A stretch of 64,000 nt of DNA from Euglena gracilis (GCA_039621445.1 CP154957.1:14872947-14936946); one strand, 5' to 3'. Numbered from the stretch's first letter, positions 1 through 25,610 are shown. The notes: generated by a model not told the origin, from the letters alone. Translations and numbers: made by a program.

Positions 1-480
1 GCGGGGGGGTCCGACCCCCCTCCGGCCCCGGTGGTAAGCTTCGCTCTTACTCTAAAGAGATAAGAGCTCAGCGACCCCCCCCCCTAATAGTGCTGCGGGG
101 CCAATAGAGCTGCGGGTCCAAAGAGTGCTGCACCCCCAGCCGGATGAAGCGAGTGTCCAATAGTGCTGCACCGCCCCCAAATCACAGCAATGTGAAATGC
201 GTAGAAAAAGCTGGTGCAGCCTACTGCAGGCACCTTTTTTAATCCGCAGAGAGGGGAAAGGGGGCAAATTCCCACCCGAGCAACTCAGAAGTCGTCCGAA
301 GATGAACCACACGACCTCACTAGCCTCAGAGAAAGACATTGAGCAGACAAAAGGGTGCCTGTGGTGATAGGCCGGAACTAAGAGGCACCCAGTCCAATAG
401 TGCTGCGGGTCCAAATAGTGCTGCACCCCCCGCCGCCGGAGGCGGCCGTCCAATAGAGCTGCGGGTGCAATACTATTTGG
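1..480. repeat. Clustered AATAG(T/A)GCTGC motif repeat
   Basis: A short motif of the form (C)AATAG(T/A)GCTGC recurs near 86, 102, 121, 153, 396, 414 and 452, separated by C-rich spacers. No exon-like coding signal was found here. The two clusters (86-170 and 390-470) look like two copies of one repeat unit. Function is unknown. Confidence 0.5.
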
Positions 481-1980
481 GGGGGGGGTTTATGAGGAGA
501 GAAGAAAAACAGCAAAGAATACGAACAAGACCTTGAACTCGGAATTTTTTCTTCACAGAAATCAGTGGGGGATGGCATTGTGAGTATGGTAGCAAAGCCA
601 CGGAGGCCAACGGTGGTCACTGTGCCACTGTTGAAGGGTGAGGGTCGAAGGCACACCGGTTGGAGTGCACGGAGAGGGGTCGACACAACGAAGAGAGGGC
701 GAGCAACGTGTCCCGCGGAGCCTTCCCCTGCTGAGCACTGCTGCAGCGTTTCGGAGGCCGGGGGCGGGGAATCAGGTTCAGTGTTGGGGGCTGGGGGACA
801 ATGGCTGGAGGTGGGGCTGTCGAGGGCGGCGTGGGCGGTGGCAGTGGCCTCCGTGAGAGCCAGCCACCTGCCGGGGGGGGGGGGGAGACGAGACTCCTTC
901 AACGAAATTTCGGGGCGGAATTTCTGACCGTTAAGAAATTTCCTGCATCAACAATAGACTGCCGCCCAGGACAGAAACCTCTTGTTCCTATAAATATTTC
1001 GCCACCCCAACCCCCCGGAATTTCGACCAAAATGCCGAATAGCAGTGCTGGCCCCCTTCAGGAGGAAAAACCTTGACCAAAATTTGAACCTGTACCTTGG
1101 CCCAGTATACGTTCAATCAGATGACTCCGACTTGCTGGGGGGCAACCAGCCCCAGCTAAACAGCTAAATGAGGGGGTTATGTCGCCCTCAATGGACGAGG
1201 GGGACAAGGTTGGGGGGGCAAATTCACTCCAACAGTGCGGCCAATGAGCCGGGTGGGGTTTCTTTCAACTAATTGGGGGTTACGCCAAAGAAAGAACAAA
1301 CAGCGCAGCGTCCTCTGATTATGTCACTGAGATTTCATTCTCCTCCTTGAGGGTTTCTTCTTGAAGGTTTTCATATCTTTCTGAGCACTTTTGAAAGATG
1401 AGGGAAAAAGGAAAGGTGGCACACACACTAACCTTTTTCCTTTTCTCAGTGGTCATGATTTATTATTTGTGTGTGGTGCCTTAGGATCTGCCCATTCTGG
1501 CCAGGAAACCACATCGCCGACCGCACCAAACACCATCCACTAATACCACACGTTGGGGAAATAACCGACATTACAGGTCTGGCCAGGGTTGGATAGAAAG
1601 AAGGGGTCCGTGCTGGGGGGTAGAGACACCAGGGGAAGACATGGTGTCCGGCACTCCCCACTTACGCGGCGCATCCTGCACTGAAGCTTTTTTTCTTTGT
1701 CATTGTGGGAATTTGTGCAAATCGACATTTTTTTTTGAAAATGACAGCACCAGACGCCCAAACCCAAAAATTTAAAACGGAAGCAGGATGTGATGTGTCA
1801 CCACAGGATGCAGGGTCATAACGCCCAGCATGCGTGTTTAGAACCTTCCAACATGGCTGCCTCATCAACATGGGATGTGGCTGGACGATCTGGAATGATC
1901 CGGGGAGGTGTGCCTAAGCCTCAAACGATACCCTGAACCTTGACTGTGTGAGAAACTGGAGGTCGGTGTAGGTAAATGCG

Positions 1981-2019
1981 CAAATGGACGGTGTGTGCAT
2001 TTGTGCACACCGTCATTTG
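1981..2019. repeat. Hairpin with CAAATG(G)ACGGTGTG arms
   Basis: The left arm is at 1981-1995 and the right arm at 2006-2019. They are inverted complements over about 14 bp with one unpaired base. Related GTGTGC/GCACAC motifs recur near 2095, 3650, 3816-3867 and 4380. Confidence 0.5.
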
Positions 2020-3815
2020 TGTAGATTGGGAAACAGGTTGTATACGTTAGCTGAAATTGACATGGTTATAAAATTGTTTTGGTTTGCGCAAATGTGCAAA
2101 TGGTCTGTTTGATCGACCATCACTTGTGCAACTTAACACACGTGCCATTTAGAGGGTGTGGCACTACTGGGGTTTGAAAATCCTCAAGTGCGAGCTTTCT
2201 GTGCAACTTAAACGCAACTAAAGGACCAGCCTGATGGCTTGATATTTGGCATCAGCAACTGAGCCTATGAAAAACCATTTCTGACCCCTGAAGCATCAAC
2301 ATTAACGGCACTCCCTTAATAACAAGGATTTCTGAGACAAGAGAAGAATGGAAACAGCAGCTTGTGGAGGTGCTGAGCTCAAAGTGGTGGTGTTATAAGG
2401 CATGTCTGAGAGGGTCAAATAAAGCGTGTCTGTGTATTGCATTGTATGGCCCCTGAACACCAAGATTTTCATGTCATCTGATACTCCATTTTCAGCCAAT
2501 GAACTGTGCCTCATTTTCGGACCAAAAAAATGCTGGGAGTGAAGGGCATTTTTAAACTCAGCTTTTCAAGGAAAAACCTGAAAATGTCGAAATTTGTGGA
2601 AATTTTGGTGCTGTTTGGTTTGAGAAGCATAATGGACCATACGGAAACAATTTTTTCCTTCAAATTGACGACACGAGGGTTCCAAAGAGTAACAATATTG
2701 TGGATTCAGGGTTCGCCTGTGACAGGAAATAAGAGTACCATGCAGCGTTGCTGAATACGGTGGTCATCGCTAGTCGTCTGATGAAGCGAGCTTTCGATTG
2801 AGGGGTTAGCAGGGTCTTTCCAAAGCCGGAGGGACCCCCCCCCCCCCCGGGGGGGTCCAGCCAGCCAGCACCTTTTTCCTGCCAGCACCACCCAGCTGGG
2901 CACCCAGGGTCTGCTGCAATAAATTCGGGCGGTGCGGCGAAGCAGGGCTGGACCGAAAGCATCGAAAATTTTGAAAAAAGCCGAATTTTTTTGAAAATGG
3001 GTCCAAAAATGGCATTTTGGGTGTTTTTTGGGGGGCTTTCACCTCCTATTTTTGGCTGAAAAATGAAAAACACAGCTGGATTTGGGCTTCTTTGGGCATT
3101 TTCTTGAGAACCCGCTAGGTTCAGCTCCCTGCCGGGTTCGAAGAATCCCCTGGACCCCTCACCTCCCCCCCCCCCGGGGGTCCAGCCAGCACCTTTTTTT
3201 CCAGCCAGGATCCTCTCCCCCGGTTCGCGGGGTCCTTAAGAAAACCCCTGGGGGTGCCTTTGTATCTGAATGATTGACGCAACCAGAGATACAATCGTCA
3301 GAATTTGGCAAATCCAAGGTAGCGTTACATTCCAGTTCAGTGGTTGGAAATTGGTCTTGGGAGTGTCCTTTGACCGAAGGTTGGTGACGCCGGTTCTGTC
3401 GTGAACCTGGCGGCCCTAAAACGCCGCTTTGAGAAAGAGGTGGCGTGCGCCACGTCCCCCTTTTCCGATATAATTTCTCTGGATTTTTTTTTGCAACTGG
3501 CTGGCACAACAACTCTGAAAGTGGCGCCGCGACCACCATGGCATTCCCATCCCATTCAATTTTGCATTAAAATTTGCGTTGTGCTTCGCCTCACGAAAAT
3601 AATTTTTTTGCACCCATGTTCAATTGTGCAAGTCAACCATTTGAATGGTTGATGTGCGCATTTTCGCACACCAGCCACCAAAAAATCCCAGCAATATTCA
3701 GAAGAGGGGGTCCAGCACCAGAAGAGTACAAGGGAGGTAATATCACAGTGTTATCACATGCATTTTCCAGCTCCAAACACGCTGACATTGAAGGCTCTTG
3801 GTTGCTTTTAAAGTT

Positions 3816-3867
3816 GTCGGTGTGGCAAATGCGTACCTCGTCCATATGCGCATTTGCACACACCGAC
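3816..3867. repeat. Hairpin with GTCGGTGTG...CACACCGAC arms
   Basis: The arms at 3816-3833 and 3847-3867 pair over GTCGGTGTG and over the AAATGCG/CGCATTT block. The sequence is closely related to the 1981-2019 hairpin, so the two are probably copies of one small palindromic repeat. Confidence 0.5.
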
Positions 3868-4539
3868 ATTATTTTTGCTGTTGTGCGGGTGTCACAGAGC
3901 CTTAAACATCAGTGGGGCATTGTTGGGCAACTTGCAACCAAACTCAATGGGTAACTGGTGGTTGTCCTCCTGTGTTCTTTATCCCCCTCGTCAACCACCT
4001 GTGGCAGAGTTCTCTAAAAAGTCCATTATTGTATTTGTTTGCGTGTGAAATTCCGCTGTGCGACACCAACTCCAAAAACCTCCACAACCGCAGAAAACAA
4101 GCAGAAGGGTGGACTTGCCACCCCGCCTCCAGGAAACCGCCTGTGTGACAGGAAACGGAGGGTGTGGGTACCAGGGGTTTTGTGTATTTTTGGTGAATTT
4201 CTCATTTTGGGGGGCTGGACTCACTCTGGGGTTTTCATGCCAATCACCAAACAAAAAACCGGCCAACATGCGGGGAATGCCAGGGCCAAAAATGACAACC
4301 TGCTCGGATCCGTCGCCGTTCTGCTCCTTCTCGCTCAAAATTCTTGTAACGCCGGTGCCAAAATCAAAATTTTCGATATTTGCGAAAATGCGCACACCGA
4401 CCCAAAAAAAGCTGAAGTGCGAGATGAAGCCTCAGGCTTAGTGGGCTGTCATTAGTAATGGCAAAAAAAACCAGCTGCACAACTTTCAGAATCCGCTATT
4501 TTGCCACATTGGGACGATGGGGTTGCGAGAGGGTGCTCG

Positions 4540-4745
4540 TAACCCCCCCCCAAAATAACACCCCCCCCCCCCCGGTGTGTTATTTGGGCACCCGAACTGG
4601 GGCCTCAGGGGGGGGGTGTTATTTGGGGGGGGTGTTATTTTTACATGGAAAACCAAAGGAAAACAGGGGGGTGTGTTATTTGGGCGCTCGAAATCGGCCC
4701 CCGAGGGGGGGTGTGTTATTTGGGAGGGGGGTTTACTATTCTTAT
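4540..4745. repeat. Dispersed repeat family C (GGGTGTTATTTGGG)
   Basis: Repeated GTGTTATTTGGG units alternate with G runs. Related units occur near 38450-38560 and 44140-44165. No coding potential was recognised. Confidence 0.45.
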
Positions 4746-4986
4746 GTTTGGCTTCATCAAACTAGAAACATAAAGTCTTTCTGCAAGGATGCAGGTGCAG
4801 GTGGATTCTCAAATGAACCCTCTTGTGGAGAATCATAATTTTCTAGCCGATACCAGATGCCCACTGTCCAAATATTTATGATAAACCACTGCCTCTGGCG
4901 GGGGTGATGCACAATATTTGGACCCCGCTGCAATTTGAACTTCCACGGTGAGGCAGGTTTTGCTCATAAAAAAACACAACACACCA

Positions 4987-6796
4987 TCACTTCTTCTCCT
5001 CCTTTGGCCCCTTCTTGTCCGTTGGCTTCTCTCCATCAGCTTCCTTTCCCTCCGCCTGAATGGTTGGGAGGCGAGATTTTCATGCAATTAACCAATGCAC
5101 CAGAACACATACAACTAAAAAAATACGCACGCCGCAAACCCTCACCCACCCACCCACAACGCAACGCAACGCAACACAACACACACACACACACACATAC
5201 ACACACGCACATACACATGCACATGCACACACGTACACACATATATAATATAACACACAATATGGCGCAGGGAGGGGGACTGTGCGTAAAATTCTTTGAA
5301 TTATTTAGGATTATGCGCATCATGCAGGATCATGCAGGGTTGTGTGGAAGAATGCGGAGTGAAAATGAATAAAATGGCGTTGACATTTATGCCAGGCCAA
5401 GAACTTGCAATTTTGGCTTGAAATACTGGACCAAAATGGCCAAAAAGGGGCCAAACTCGCCCAAAGCAGCTCAAAAAATGGCCTGGTTGATCTTGATGAA
5501 ATGAAACCAAAATGACACAAAATAATTTCAAAATAAACCAAATTAACCCGAACAGGTCAAAAACGGGACGGTGTGGAATTGTGCCAAAAAATGGGTGATT
5601 GGAATGTATTGCGGGGACCAGGGGTTTTGTAGTAGGATCCAGGCAGGGCAGAACAGGAAGGCCCTCGACCTCCCCACCCACCAGCGCATTTTCAGAGATT
5701 CTTTAACAAAAAATTTTGGGGTCGAAAATTGGTGCTCCTGGGAATACAGGAGGGGGTGGTCACCCCCCCCCCCCACGCTGGCTGTTTGGCCGATTCCTGT
5801 TCTGCCCTGGGTCCAGGGGTGGGTCAGGTTGGCACCCAAAAAAATACAAAAACGCCCAAGCCCAGTTGGGTTGCAAATTTTCAGCCAAAATATTGAAGAT
5901 TTGAATCCCAAGAAATCCTCAGAAATCCCATTTCCACTCAATCCCTTGGGAGGAGGGTCTGGTGGCTGGGTAGGGCTTTATGGGAAGGCCTGGTGGGGGG
6001 GGGTCGACCCCCGATCTGCCACAGCAAGCCGCAATCACAAAATGAACATGTGGGGACAGACCTGATATCCTCAAATTCTAAATACACACCTCAACAAAAC
6101 TTTCGAGTGACAAATTATACGGTGAACAAAAAATCTCTTTCCAAATTCAAAATAACATTCTTCTCAGCAATTCCTTCAAAATTGGTCTTCAGCACGAGGG
6201 AAAAAAAACAATCCGGGATCGTGAACAAATTCAAAAAAATCCTTGAATATGATTTATTCTGAAAAAAAGTCAGCCCTGGAAAACAAGAAAAAACCCTGAA
6301 AAAGGAAAACCTAAACTAAAAAAGCCAAATTTAAAAATGTGCCAGAATATGGTAGAAAAAACATCCAAAACAACAGCAAATTTTGAAAATTCGAGGGAAA
6401 ATGCGACTTTCACAAAAGAGCAACTTGTGCGGGATAATGCCCACACCCCCCCCCCCCCCCGCTGCCTGACGCTGCCCTCCGCTCTGAGCCACTAACACAC
6501 AGTCTGTCTGTGCAGCCTGTGCCAGCACACCTCCATTTCGGCCAGCAGCGGATCAATCACGCTGCCAACCAACACATTCCGGGCGTTGGTGATGATGGCC
6601 TGCGAAAAAGACAGAAACCCGGGCACAGGTGACTGCTGGGCCAAGTGTCGAAATGTACCGCACAACCAGATATTTCCTGAGGACCCCAGGCCACTGGAAA
6701 CTGCTACTGGAGCCAGCACGGACTGGACTAGCTGCGTGTCGTGGTCTGTTGCGTTGCGTTGTGTGTCTTCGGTTATGTGTCTGTTGTCTGTGACAG

Positions 6797-6829
<33 letters not shown>

Positions 6830-7585
6830 CTGGGAGGCATGATGGAAATGGCAATATTCTACATTCAATTTGGCGTTTTAACAACCCCAAAATGAAACGT
6901 TAGACCCCTGCAATCCAAAACAAATACACACAAATCAAGACCTGCAGGTACGGGGAACCTCCCTCGCCCGTCTGTGCATCGGGGGTGTTGATCTCGTACA
7001 TCTTGGCCCACCGCTCCTGCACCGTATCGATGAACTGCTTCTCGTCCAACTTCTGTGTGAACAGGTGAGCTGGCGTGGGGATGGAACTGGACATGGCTAC
7101 TATAAACATTTACTCGCTACTATAAATATTAACATTAACTATTAATAATTCGATCCATCCAAATCCAAAACTGCCAGGATAATGCAAACTGGGGTTGAAA
7201 TAAGTGGAAACAAGAATGCCAAGCAACTTTGATACTTCATTACCAGACACTAGTAATACCAAAAAAAGAATCCAAATAATTGCTTTACACAGCGTGTTTT
7301 TGGGGCGACCGACGCGGTCCAAAAAAAACAACCCCACTAACACAACACCTAAACAACACTCCCTAAACACCCACACAAAAATAACCCCACTTAAAACGAC
7401 CGTTCAAAATGATCGACACACACCCACACACACCACACACACCCACACCCACATATGAAAACAGACACACGTACGTACGTACGCACAAACATGCATACAT
7501 GCACATCCATCCATCCATCCATCCATCCATCCATCCATCCATCCAAACATACATACATACATGCATACATGCATGCATGATGCAT

Positions 7586-7637
<52 letters not shown>

Positions 7638-7664
7638 ACCCACCCACCCACCCACCCACCCACC

Positions 7665-7719
<55 letters not shown>

Positions 7720-8816
7720 TAGAAATCAGAAATCAGAAAAAAAACAGAAAAACCCCACTCAGAAATCCCATTCCATGAGCACTGCACTCCGTGCACTCTA
7801 AATATGGGAAACAAAATTTCCCTGCTGGATGTGGAACATACACCGCAAAAATTGAAATTACTTGTTCCCCAGGACAGAACGAAAATATCATGGAATTCAA
7901 TGCCACAGAATGTTGTTATGTTGGACATGAGTGCGGGTTGATGACAATAAGATGAATGGGTACTCCGGCTGGTGTCATGTGCTGGCTACACAGAACACTT
8001 CCAGCGGATCGCCCAGCGGCAGGGTGGCCGACCTCGGCGGCGTCGGCGTTGATGCCGAGGACCTGCAGGGCGTCCGGCCGGCTGATGACGTCCGTCGTTG
8101 CGCGGGTGTTGGACGTGCCTGAGGGGAGGGTTGGCAGAAATGCGGGCACTGGAGACTGCAGGGAGCGGGCATCAGGTTTGGAGCCTCTGTGCTGCGGACA
8201 GAAGCGTGTGTGTCTGCGCGCGCGTGTGTGCATTTGTGTGTGTGCACGGGTGGCCGGTGTCTGTGTGCTTGCGCGCGTGATTTGTTTGTGTATGGGTGTT
8301 TTGTGTGTCTGTGTGCTGTATGTAGGTGTGAACATGATGCACATCTTTTGCGTGAATCATCTGGACGCGGGGGGGGGGTCTGGTCAGCTGAAACTTGACT
8401 GGCAAGAGGTAGCTGGCTGACAGTTTCAGGATGGAAAATGCATCCCAAAGTCAATAAAAAGAAGGTTGCTTCGGCCAATCATCACGAGTGGCCTAACCGT
8501 TCCTGTGGGTGGGGAGGGGGGTGGGCAGACCTATCAGGATGAGGGTGGGTGGTCGATCCCCCCCTCTCCCCACCACCCCCAGGGTTTCGGAGATTCCCGT
8601 GCAGCCCTGGCCAAATCCCTCCCCCAAAAAGAGGCATTTGCCAGCGTTGGGGAGAGCTAGAAGGACAGGTGGGGGCACGGCAAAAGCCGGGGCACCTCGC
8701 TTCCGGGCCTCCTCCGCGAACTCCTCGGACAGCTCTGCGTACGCGAGCCAGAATGCCACCACCACGTTGCGCGGAACTCGGGCGGCGATGCGCCCGGCGA
8801 GCCGCGTTGCCAGCAT
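4987..8816 (-). CDS. PAM16: PAM16/TIM16, J-like subunit of the mitochondrial import motor (five exons)
   Basis: Exons (minus): 8816-8696, 8118-8033, 7052-6942, 6599-6501, 5055-4987. All introns are GT-AG and all phases agree, giving about 161 residues. PAM16 is a degenerate J protein. In its known role it pairs with PAM14 on the matrix side of TIM23 and restrains Hsp70 stimulation. The N-terminus ([15 protein letters not shown]) is basic and amphipathic and leads into a hydrophobic stretch, as in the family. The J-like region carries [13 protein letters not shown] and then [13 protein letters not shown]...[16 protein letters not shown], matching the family pattern of a VLG-type helix, then a W/F-K-x-Y/N stretch, then SxYLQ and a basic helix. 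No HPD tripeptide is present, as expected for PAM16. The protein ends in a lysine/glutamate-rich tail (about 22 residues) and TGA. AG directly precedes the ATG, so that site could be a trans-splice acceptor; this is inference. Confidence 0.8.
7406..7720. repeat. Compound microsatellite (CA, CATC, CATA, CCCA)
   Basis: Blocks of (CA)n, (CATC)n at about 7506-7545, (CATA/CATG) at about 7550-7590, a long (CA)n, (CCCA)n at about 7634-7668 and another (CA)n lie in the PAM16 intron between exons 2 and 3. Long His/Thr or Cys/Val ORFs here are translations of the repeat. Confidence 0.9.
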
Positions 8817-10085
8817 CTTGAGGCGGAGGGGGCGAGCGGGGGTGACCCTGGGGTGGGCCGGGCAGGCCTCATCTCCCCACCCCACGCTGGCTGTTGCACA
8901 GGATTTTGTGTGTCCCATGCGTGGAGTTGGGGTGCTGGTGGTGGCAATGAAAACCAAAATCCATTGTGTGCCATGTGTGACGCCCTGCCTCACATATGCG
9001 TTTCATACACATGGCGGACCTCCAACCAAAACTGTGTTTCTGCACACGCAAGCTAACCTTCCCCCTCCCCAAAAAGTGCACGGGTGTGCACATTTTTCGA
9101 CGAAGTTTCGGACCCCGAAAGGGTGCGCACTTATTAAGCCATTGCACACTTATCAGGGCAAAGCACAAACGACAAAACAATACCAAAATAATGCTGCAAG
9201 AGTGCTGCAAAAGGCCACCCTGATGGTGCTGTTCTCCCAACCACAATCACAGTCTTCCAATGTCTGACCAACAGGCAACAGACTGTGTGGACGAGTCAGG
9301 GGGCCTTCAGCATGATTGTGCGTGCTTTCAGACCTGAGGTGTGACAGCGGTTTCTCCTTTTGGGGGGGGTGCGCACTTTTTTGGGGAGGGAGCTTTGGAC
9401 CATTTGGAGGTTCGCACTTATGAGGGCACTGCGCACAATTAAGACACTGCGGGGGGCTGTATTCTTGGCAGGATTGAACACATTTCCTTTTGTGAAAGAG
9501 TCTGACGTGTGCGAAAATCTGACAGCATCTTCGTCCGCCTTCTGCACCCAATTGCTATTTGCGACATTGAAAATTATCCTCGAGGCTCTTTGTCGAGGAG
9601 CCATACGCCAATGTTTATGACTGTTCACACGTAGCAAAATTGACGAGCAATCACTTTAGATACTGATTGGGTAGCATTGAAATGTTTTAGGTTATCAGAA
9701 CTGCGGATATCAACGTGCAAATGGGCACACAAAATGCAGCCACTGCCCAAGCATTGTGCCGACTCAGCGTCGTGCATCGCAAGCCACAAGCCAAAAAAAA
9801 ACAGCCCTTTGATAGGCGTGACTGCATCGGAGTGGTCAGGCCTTCGTTGTTCTGGTTTGCGGGGCTGGGGTAGAGGAGGGGGGCATTGCGAGGCGATTCG
9901 CCCGGGGAGGCGGTGCCAGCACAACGCTGTGTACAGCATTGGCGCTGTTCTGGTCCGCAGTACATGCCAATGTGGGACGCACTGGTATGTACTGTACCCC
10001 ATATACATGTGGGTGGGCATCACACAGCAGCAGGGCTGGCCGCCCCCACAGGTGGGCCAACAAAGGAGGTGCAAGTCGCAGTGGC
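8817..10085. other. Spacer between PAM16 and the SET gene
   Basis: No exon was recognised. About 9090-9480 holds repeated TGCGCACTT(A/T)T motifs. A G-rich family E relative lies just inside PAM16, near 8500-8650. Confidence 0.4.
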
Positions 10086-21513
<11,428 letters not shown>

Positions 21514-23571
21514 CTGCGCACCACACAACTGCTGACTGAACCCCTGCGGGGGGGGGGGTCACTTCCACTTCCAAAAACCAGTCGATCACTTTTGTTTTGG
21601 AAAACCAGTCAGTCACGCCCCCCAAAAAGCATTTTTTTTCTGTGGAGGGGTTACTTTTCTTTGCATCATGACAACTTTGGAGTTTTTGGGACTTGGGTCT
21701 CAGGCAAAGCAAACTCTTCTTGGAAATGGATGTTTGGGCCCCTGGCATCTTTGGCATTTGGGGATGGCTTCACCTCCCAAGACCCTTCCCTGCCTGCCCA
21801 TGGCTCCCAGGGCCAGCCCAACAGCGAGGAGAGGCCTGGCTCTGGTTTATGGGCGACCAAGAGCGCATCCATTTGTTGAACTCTTTTGTTCGTGCTGCAC
21901 GTTTGCTGAGCGGCGCTCGTGGAGGGTCATCGGTACCGTCGGCTGCGCACAGGACTGGGACTGGACGGGATGCTGGCTTGACAGTGGATAGACGTGGACC
22001 CAAGAAACCCAAGGCGGGAAGAGGAAAAGAAACCAACGCTGGAATAAATATCAGCAATGGACAGCGAACAGCGGACCTGAACCCACACTGGAAACTGCAC
22101 TGCCCATGCAAAGCTCAGCGTGCTGACATCCATGGCGAGAGGTTTCGAAACAAGGGACAGAGGACAAATCCGTCTCCGTTGCCAAAAACGGTGTTTCGTT
22201 CCGCCGGTCCGACCCACCGCACGTGTCCTTGCCCTGGATGGAATGGGACGGGCTAGCAGGACGAGAAAGAGGGCCAAAGCGCGGAGGCTGCCGTTCATGG
22301 GGAAAGCAAGCGACCAGTGCCCGGGAAGGCACCGCGGGACAGCATGGAGAGGGGGTGGAGACCTGCAAGTCCTGGGGGGATTCAGAACAAGGAGACGTTG
22401 TTCAGCGGGCTTTTCCTCGCAAAAATGCTGCTGCCGACCCATGTCTGTATGCTAACACGAGCAACACTTTGGGTCCGTGACTGTTGGGTGGGCTATCTCA
22501 ACTTACAATATTCGGTTAATTGGTTTAACCCCCCCAAATGTGTGTCTTCGCACAGTTCTGACACGTTCAGCAAATTCACTCCGAAGCCTGTGTTCATTTG
22601 TGCAGGGGAAGTCACCGGCCCAGGAACAAACCGCTGCTGACCAATACGGTAACTATTCTGCAAACTCCAAGAGGGCTGCGGCGGTGCCCACCGAAGAATG
22701 AAACAAACCCAATACCCCCCCCCCCCCCGAGATGTCCGAAATGTCAAGGTCCTGGCATACAAAAAGCTCCGGGGATCTGTCTGATGTATTTTTCCACGGG
22801 GGGGATTTCACCTGGAGGGGGGGGAGGGGGCTGTCGACCAGCAAGTCGCAATGGAAAAATCAATTGGTCACCACTTACAGGGGGGGGGGAGGTCACAGAT
22901 AGGAAAGGCTAAAAACCAAATGAAAACTGAAAAAATCACCAACGCGCCTCGGCGAATTTTTTCTCACAATAATTCCCGCCTTTTTGGTAGGGTTTAAGAG
23001 GGCGTCCGGTGAAAACCCACATCACAGAGCATGGCGAAACCGGGCTCAAATTGTTGTACGCCTTGGGATTACCCACCGAAAGCCGTCGACCAGGTTTGAT
23101 TGGTGCTGAGCTCTTTGTTTCAAAAAGCAACATGGTTTTGGCCCAGCGACAGCCTGGCAGCCGGCTGTCCGGCAGTCTGGGTTTTTTTATTATTATTTTG
23201 CAAAAACCTCGTGATTCTTATGGCTTGGTGACCTTGATGATCGTTTGGACCATTTTGGGCCCAAAATAGGCCCAAAATGGTCAGAACTCGGGCCAGTCGT
23301 GGCGTTACAGGAAAATCAAAATATGCTTAGACAGGGAGCTTTAAGGCTTCAGTTTAGGTCGCCAGACATTTCCTTTTGTTATGCTTCATTTTCAAGATAG
23401 TCCTGGCGGTGTATGCAGGGTGATAGAGGGTCCCTAGGACTTTATTTTAGGTCCCAGCAATTTCCTTTCCTTTGATTCCCCACCATTTTGAGATACTTTG
23501 AGATATTTTCAATTTTTCTGTTACAGGGGCGGTCCGAAAAAGGCTAAATCAAACAGGCCAAATGTATGTAC

Positions 23572-23608
23572 AATATGTACGATATGTACGATATGTACGA
23601 TATGTACA
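23572..23608. repeat. GTACGATAT tandem repeat
   Basis: Four near-identical 10-bp units of the form TATGTACGA are arrayed here; the last flows into GTACATCGG. Confidence 0.6.
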
Positions 23609-25212
23609 TCGGTTGCCATAACTCGAGCTAGCTGTGGAGGTACACTAAACTCAAAAAACACCGTCAAATAGGGCGTTCCAAATGGCTTCATTTTTGGTCG
23701 CTGGAAATCTCCTTTGATTATGCTTGCTTTCTGAGATATTTTGATAAACATCGATTTTTTGTCCAAAACAACCCCCAAAAATATGGCAAAATCGGCGGAA
23801 AAAAAACGGCCATGACTCAGGCTACACATAGTGTTCGGGAAAAAACAAAGCATGGTTGAATATGGCATTCATACATCTCTCTAAGGTTTTGCGAACCCCC
23901 CCGGGGGGGCGGCTGCAGCCAGCCCTGCTTTGGGCCCAGCCCAGCCGCAGCAGCCCCCTCCCTCCCGGGGGGGGGGGGGGTGCTGCTAGCCCTAGCTAGC
24001 CAGCCCCTTTTTGGGGGTCCAGCCCAAAATTTTTCGGCGCAAAGCGCCGAAATTTTTGAAAAACTGTGTTCAAAAGTGGCCAAAAATGGGGTTTGGGGGG
24101 TGTTTGGGGCTTTTTTGGGGGGTTTCAGATGCATCATTTTTTTCAAAACTGTGTTTTGCAGGTCATTTTTGGGCATTTTTCCGATTTCAGTCCAGCTCGC
24201 CCCGGTTCGGGTCCAGCCGGGGTCCAGCCCCCCCCCCCCCCCGGGGGGGGTAGCCAGCCCAAATTTCTAGCCAGCCCAAATTTCTAGCCCTAGCCCAGCA
24301 ACCCCCCCCCCCCCCGGGGGTTGCTGGGAGATGCTGCTTAAAGAGATGTATGATGGCATTCCATGACTTTTTTTTTAGGTCGCCGGACATTACCTTTGCT
24401 TTTGCTTCATCTTCGAGTTATTTTGGGGAAAAAACCTAATTCATTGACCACAAGGTCTGCCCAAAATCACGCCAAAATAGTTCATTTAGTCCATACAAGC
24501 CCAACTTACTGTCCTCTTAGTCTGCGTTGGCAGAGTTGCCATCATATATTGTTCAAAGGTGGTGTCCAGGGCCAACCCACCCACCCCAACCCAGTTTGGA
24601 ACGCCTTGTCCCCTTGGGCTGGGTTTGGCTTGGCAGACACGAGGGACCAGAAATCACAAATTTTGGTACTCACAGACTCATAGGACTAGGCTCAATTTTC
24701 CACAGGACGCTGCACATACCTGGCTGGGGCACTACTGCATGAGGCAGGGGTGTGCCAATGTGCACGCACCATCACCACACCCCATAAGCTGGGGGAGGCT
24801 TTGGCTGGTTTGAAGCTGGTGGTCGGGTGCCACCCACAGAATTTGGGGTGTGATACTTCATAATAATTACATATCAAATTAACAAATAATTAAATAGCCC
24901 AACTGTAAAATAAGACGGACAAACTTTGGGCAGATACCAAGAATTGAAGAGAACAACAAACAAAAGAAAAGAATATGCTGGGTTCGGAGCAGCAGTATTT
25001 CCAACATACGCAGCAGGCAAATCGGCTGGACGGAATGGTGCTCACATCTTATGCCCGGATGTGGGCGAGCGGTGCAAATCAATTTGTGTACTAGGTGCCA
25101 TTTAATGTGGGCCACGGCCAACCAGCCAAAGGTTCGAAAAACAGGGGCTCAGACCCAGGTGTAGGCACCCCTCGGTCGCTTGGCGTTGGGTCCACCACCT
25201 GAACATCACAAG

Positions 25213-25610
<398 letters not shown>

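Larger units (their letters stand above)
481..4986. other. Gene-poor region with dispersed repeats and hairpins
   Basis: No exon with recognisable protein-family sequence was found on either strand. The region holds an inverted copy of dispersed family A (about 2830-3200), a family C repeat (about 4540-4745) and small hairpins listed separately. It lies downstream of the PAM16 gene. Confidence 0.45.

Noticed and set aside
7500-7600. CRISPR-like array
   Set aside because: The spacing is that of compound microsatellites, with no unique spacers; the genome is eukaryotic.
7391-7801. Long Cys/Val and His/Thr open frames (also near 11150-11850, 13750-14430, 25100-25666, 41236-41599, 48772-49627, 62688-63296)
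   Set aside because: They are translations of CA/GT microsatellites and are open on both strands and several frames.
21693-22442. Overlapping 170-190 residue frames on both strands
   Set aside because: Both strands are open with no recognisable motif. Likely chance in GC-balanced non-repetitive DNA.
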